Shown here: positions 12,845 through 12,966 of the stretch, piece by piece | Position numbering within the stretch: position 1 is the stretch's first letter | How the letters are laid out: each line of letters begins with the position of its first letter | Source: JBJXFE01 sp046153875 | Lineage (GTDB): Bacteria > Planctomycetota > Phycisphaerae > Phycisphaerales > UBA1924 | Assembly: GCA_046153875.1 (NCBI GenBank) | Contig: JBJXFE010000055.1 | Location: forward strand, 1-12,966 | Direction: 5' to 3' | Length of the DNA stretch: 12,966 bases | Notes under the pieces: model-generated | The model's input: the letters and a program-made list of their open reading frames with translations, nothing else | Told to the model about the DNA's origin: nothing | Databases searched by the model: none | Translations under genes and position numbers: made by a program

Positions 12845-12966
12845 ATGACGACACGGACCACACGCGCCGGGGACGAGGGCGACCGGCGCGGCGGCACGCG
12901 GCACGCGGCGTACTCGGGCGGGCCCGTGCGGGCCGAGTGCATCGCGCTGGCTCTCGCGGCCGGCGG
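12845..12966 (+). CDS. N-terminal fragment of an unrecognised protein
   Basis: An ATG at 12845, 18 bp after the preceding stop codon, opens a frame that runs off the right edge after 40 codons. It starts MTTRTTRAGDEGDRRGG, then TRHAAYSGGPVRAECIALALAAG. The first part is polar and charged, and no domain can be recognised. In many bacteria truB or an oligoribonuclease gene follows rbfA, but nothing visible supports either. No ribosome-binding site stands out upstream. The short spacing suggests it belongs to the same transcription unit. Confidence 0.4.
   Translation, partial: MTTRTTRAGDEGDRRGGTRHAAYSGGPVRAECIALALAAG

Overview
This is a high-GC bacterial chromosomal window built mostly from conserved information-processing genes. 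The organism is most likely a planctomycete, possibly of the Phycisphaerae type. That placement is an inference. It rests on the nusA-infB-DUF503-rbfA cluster without rimP or truB beside it, an isolated fliM, a TlyA-like methyltransferase without an S4 domain, many GTG starts, and GC-rich hairpin repeats in the intergenic gaps of a kind I associate with planctomycete genomes. No plasmid, phage, CRISPR or defence module is recognisable.

Layout. Positions 1-1052 (+) hold the C-terminal end of an unrecognised protein and a TlyA/FtsJ-like RNA methyltransferase, separated by a C tract and eight perfect copies of an 8-bp repeat. A palindromic interspersed repeat (1065-1137) lies between this gene and the convergent obg GTPase gene (1165-2235, -). 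tRNA-Leu(CAA) (2322-2407, +) and a DUF3467 gene (2661-2993, +) follow. A bidirectional terminator (3023-3063) then separates them from tRNA-Gly(GCC) (3068-3139, -) and a complete DsbD-type thiol:disulfide reductase gene (3210-5240, -). fliM (5396-6415, +) is divergent from dsbD.

From 6460 to the right edge the window is one forward transcription unit. A sigma70-like promoter leads into a leader of about 370 nt containing tiny ORFs, hairpins and an interspersed repeat. Then come nusA (transcription elongation/antitermination), infB (translation initiation factor 2), a DUF503/YlxP gene, rbfA (30S maturation) and a helix-hairpin-helix protein, followed by the start of another CDS. The last complete genes are joined by 4-bp GTGA stop/start overlaps, which suggests translational coupling.

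I found no clearly new multi-gene system. The signals most worth a second look are regulatory. A near-identical 28-bp promoter block precedes both the DUF3467 gene and the nusA operon, and its first copy has a perfect inverted repeat around the -35 box. A tRNA-Gly promoter has its -35 box over the dsbD stop codon. The nusA leader is complex. Protein-level oddities are a HhH-GPD-like protein without the endonuclease III catalytic lysine, a nine-proline run in IF2, and a U-U mismatch in the T-stem of tRNA-Leu.
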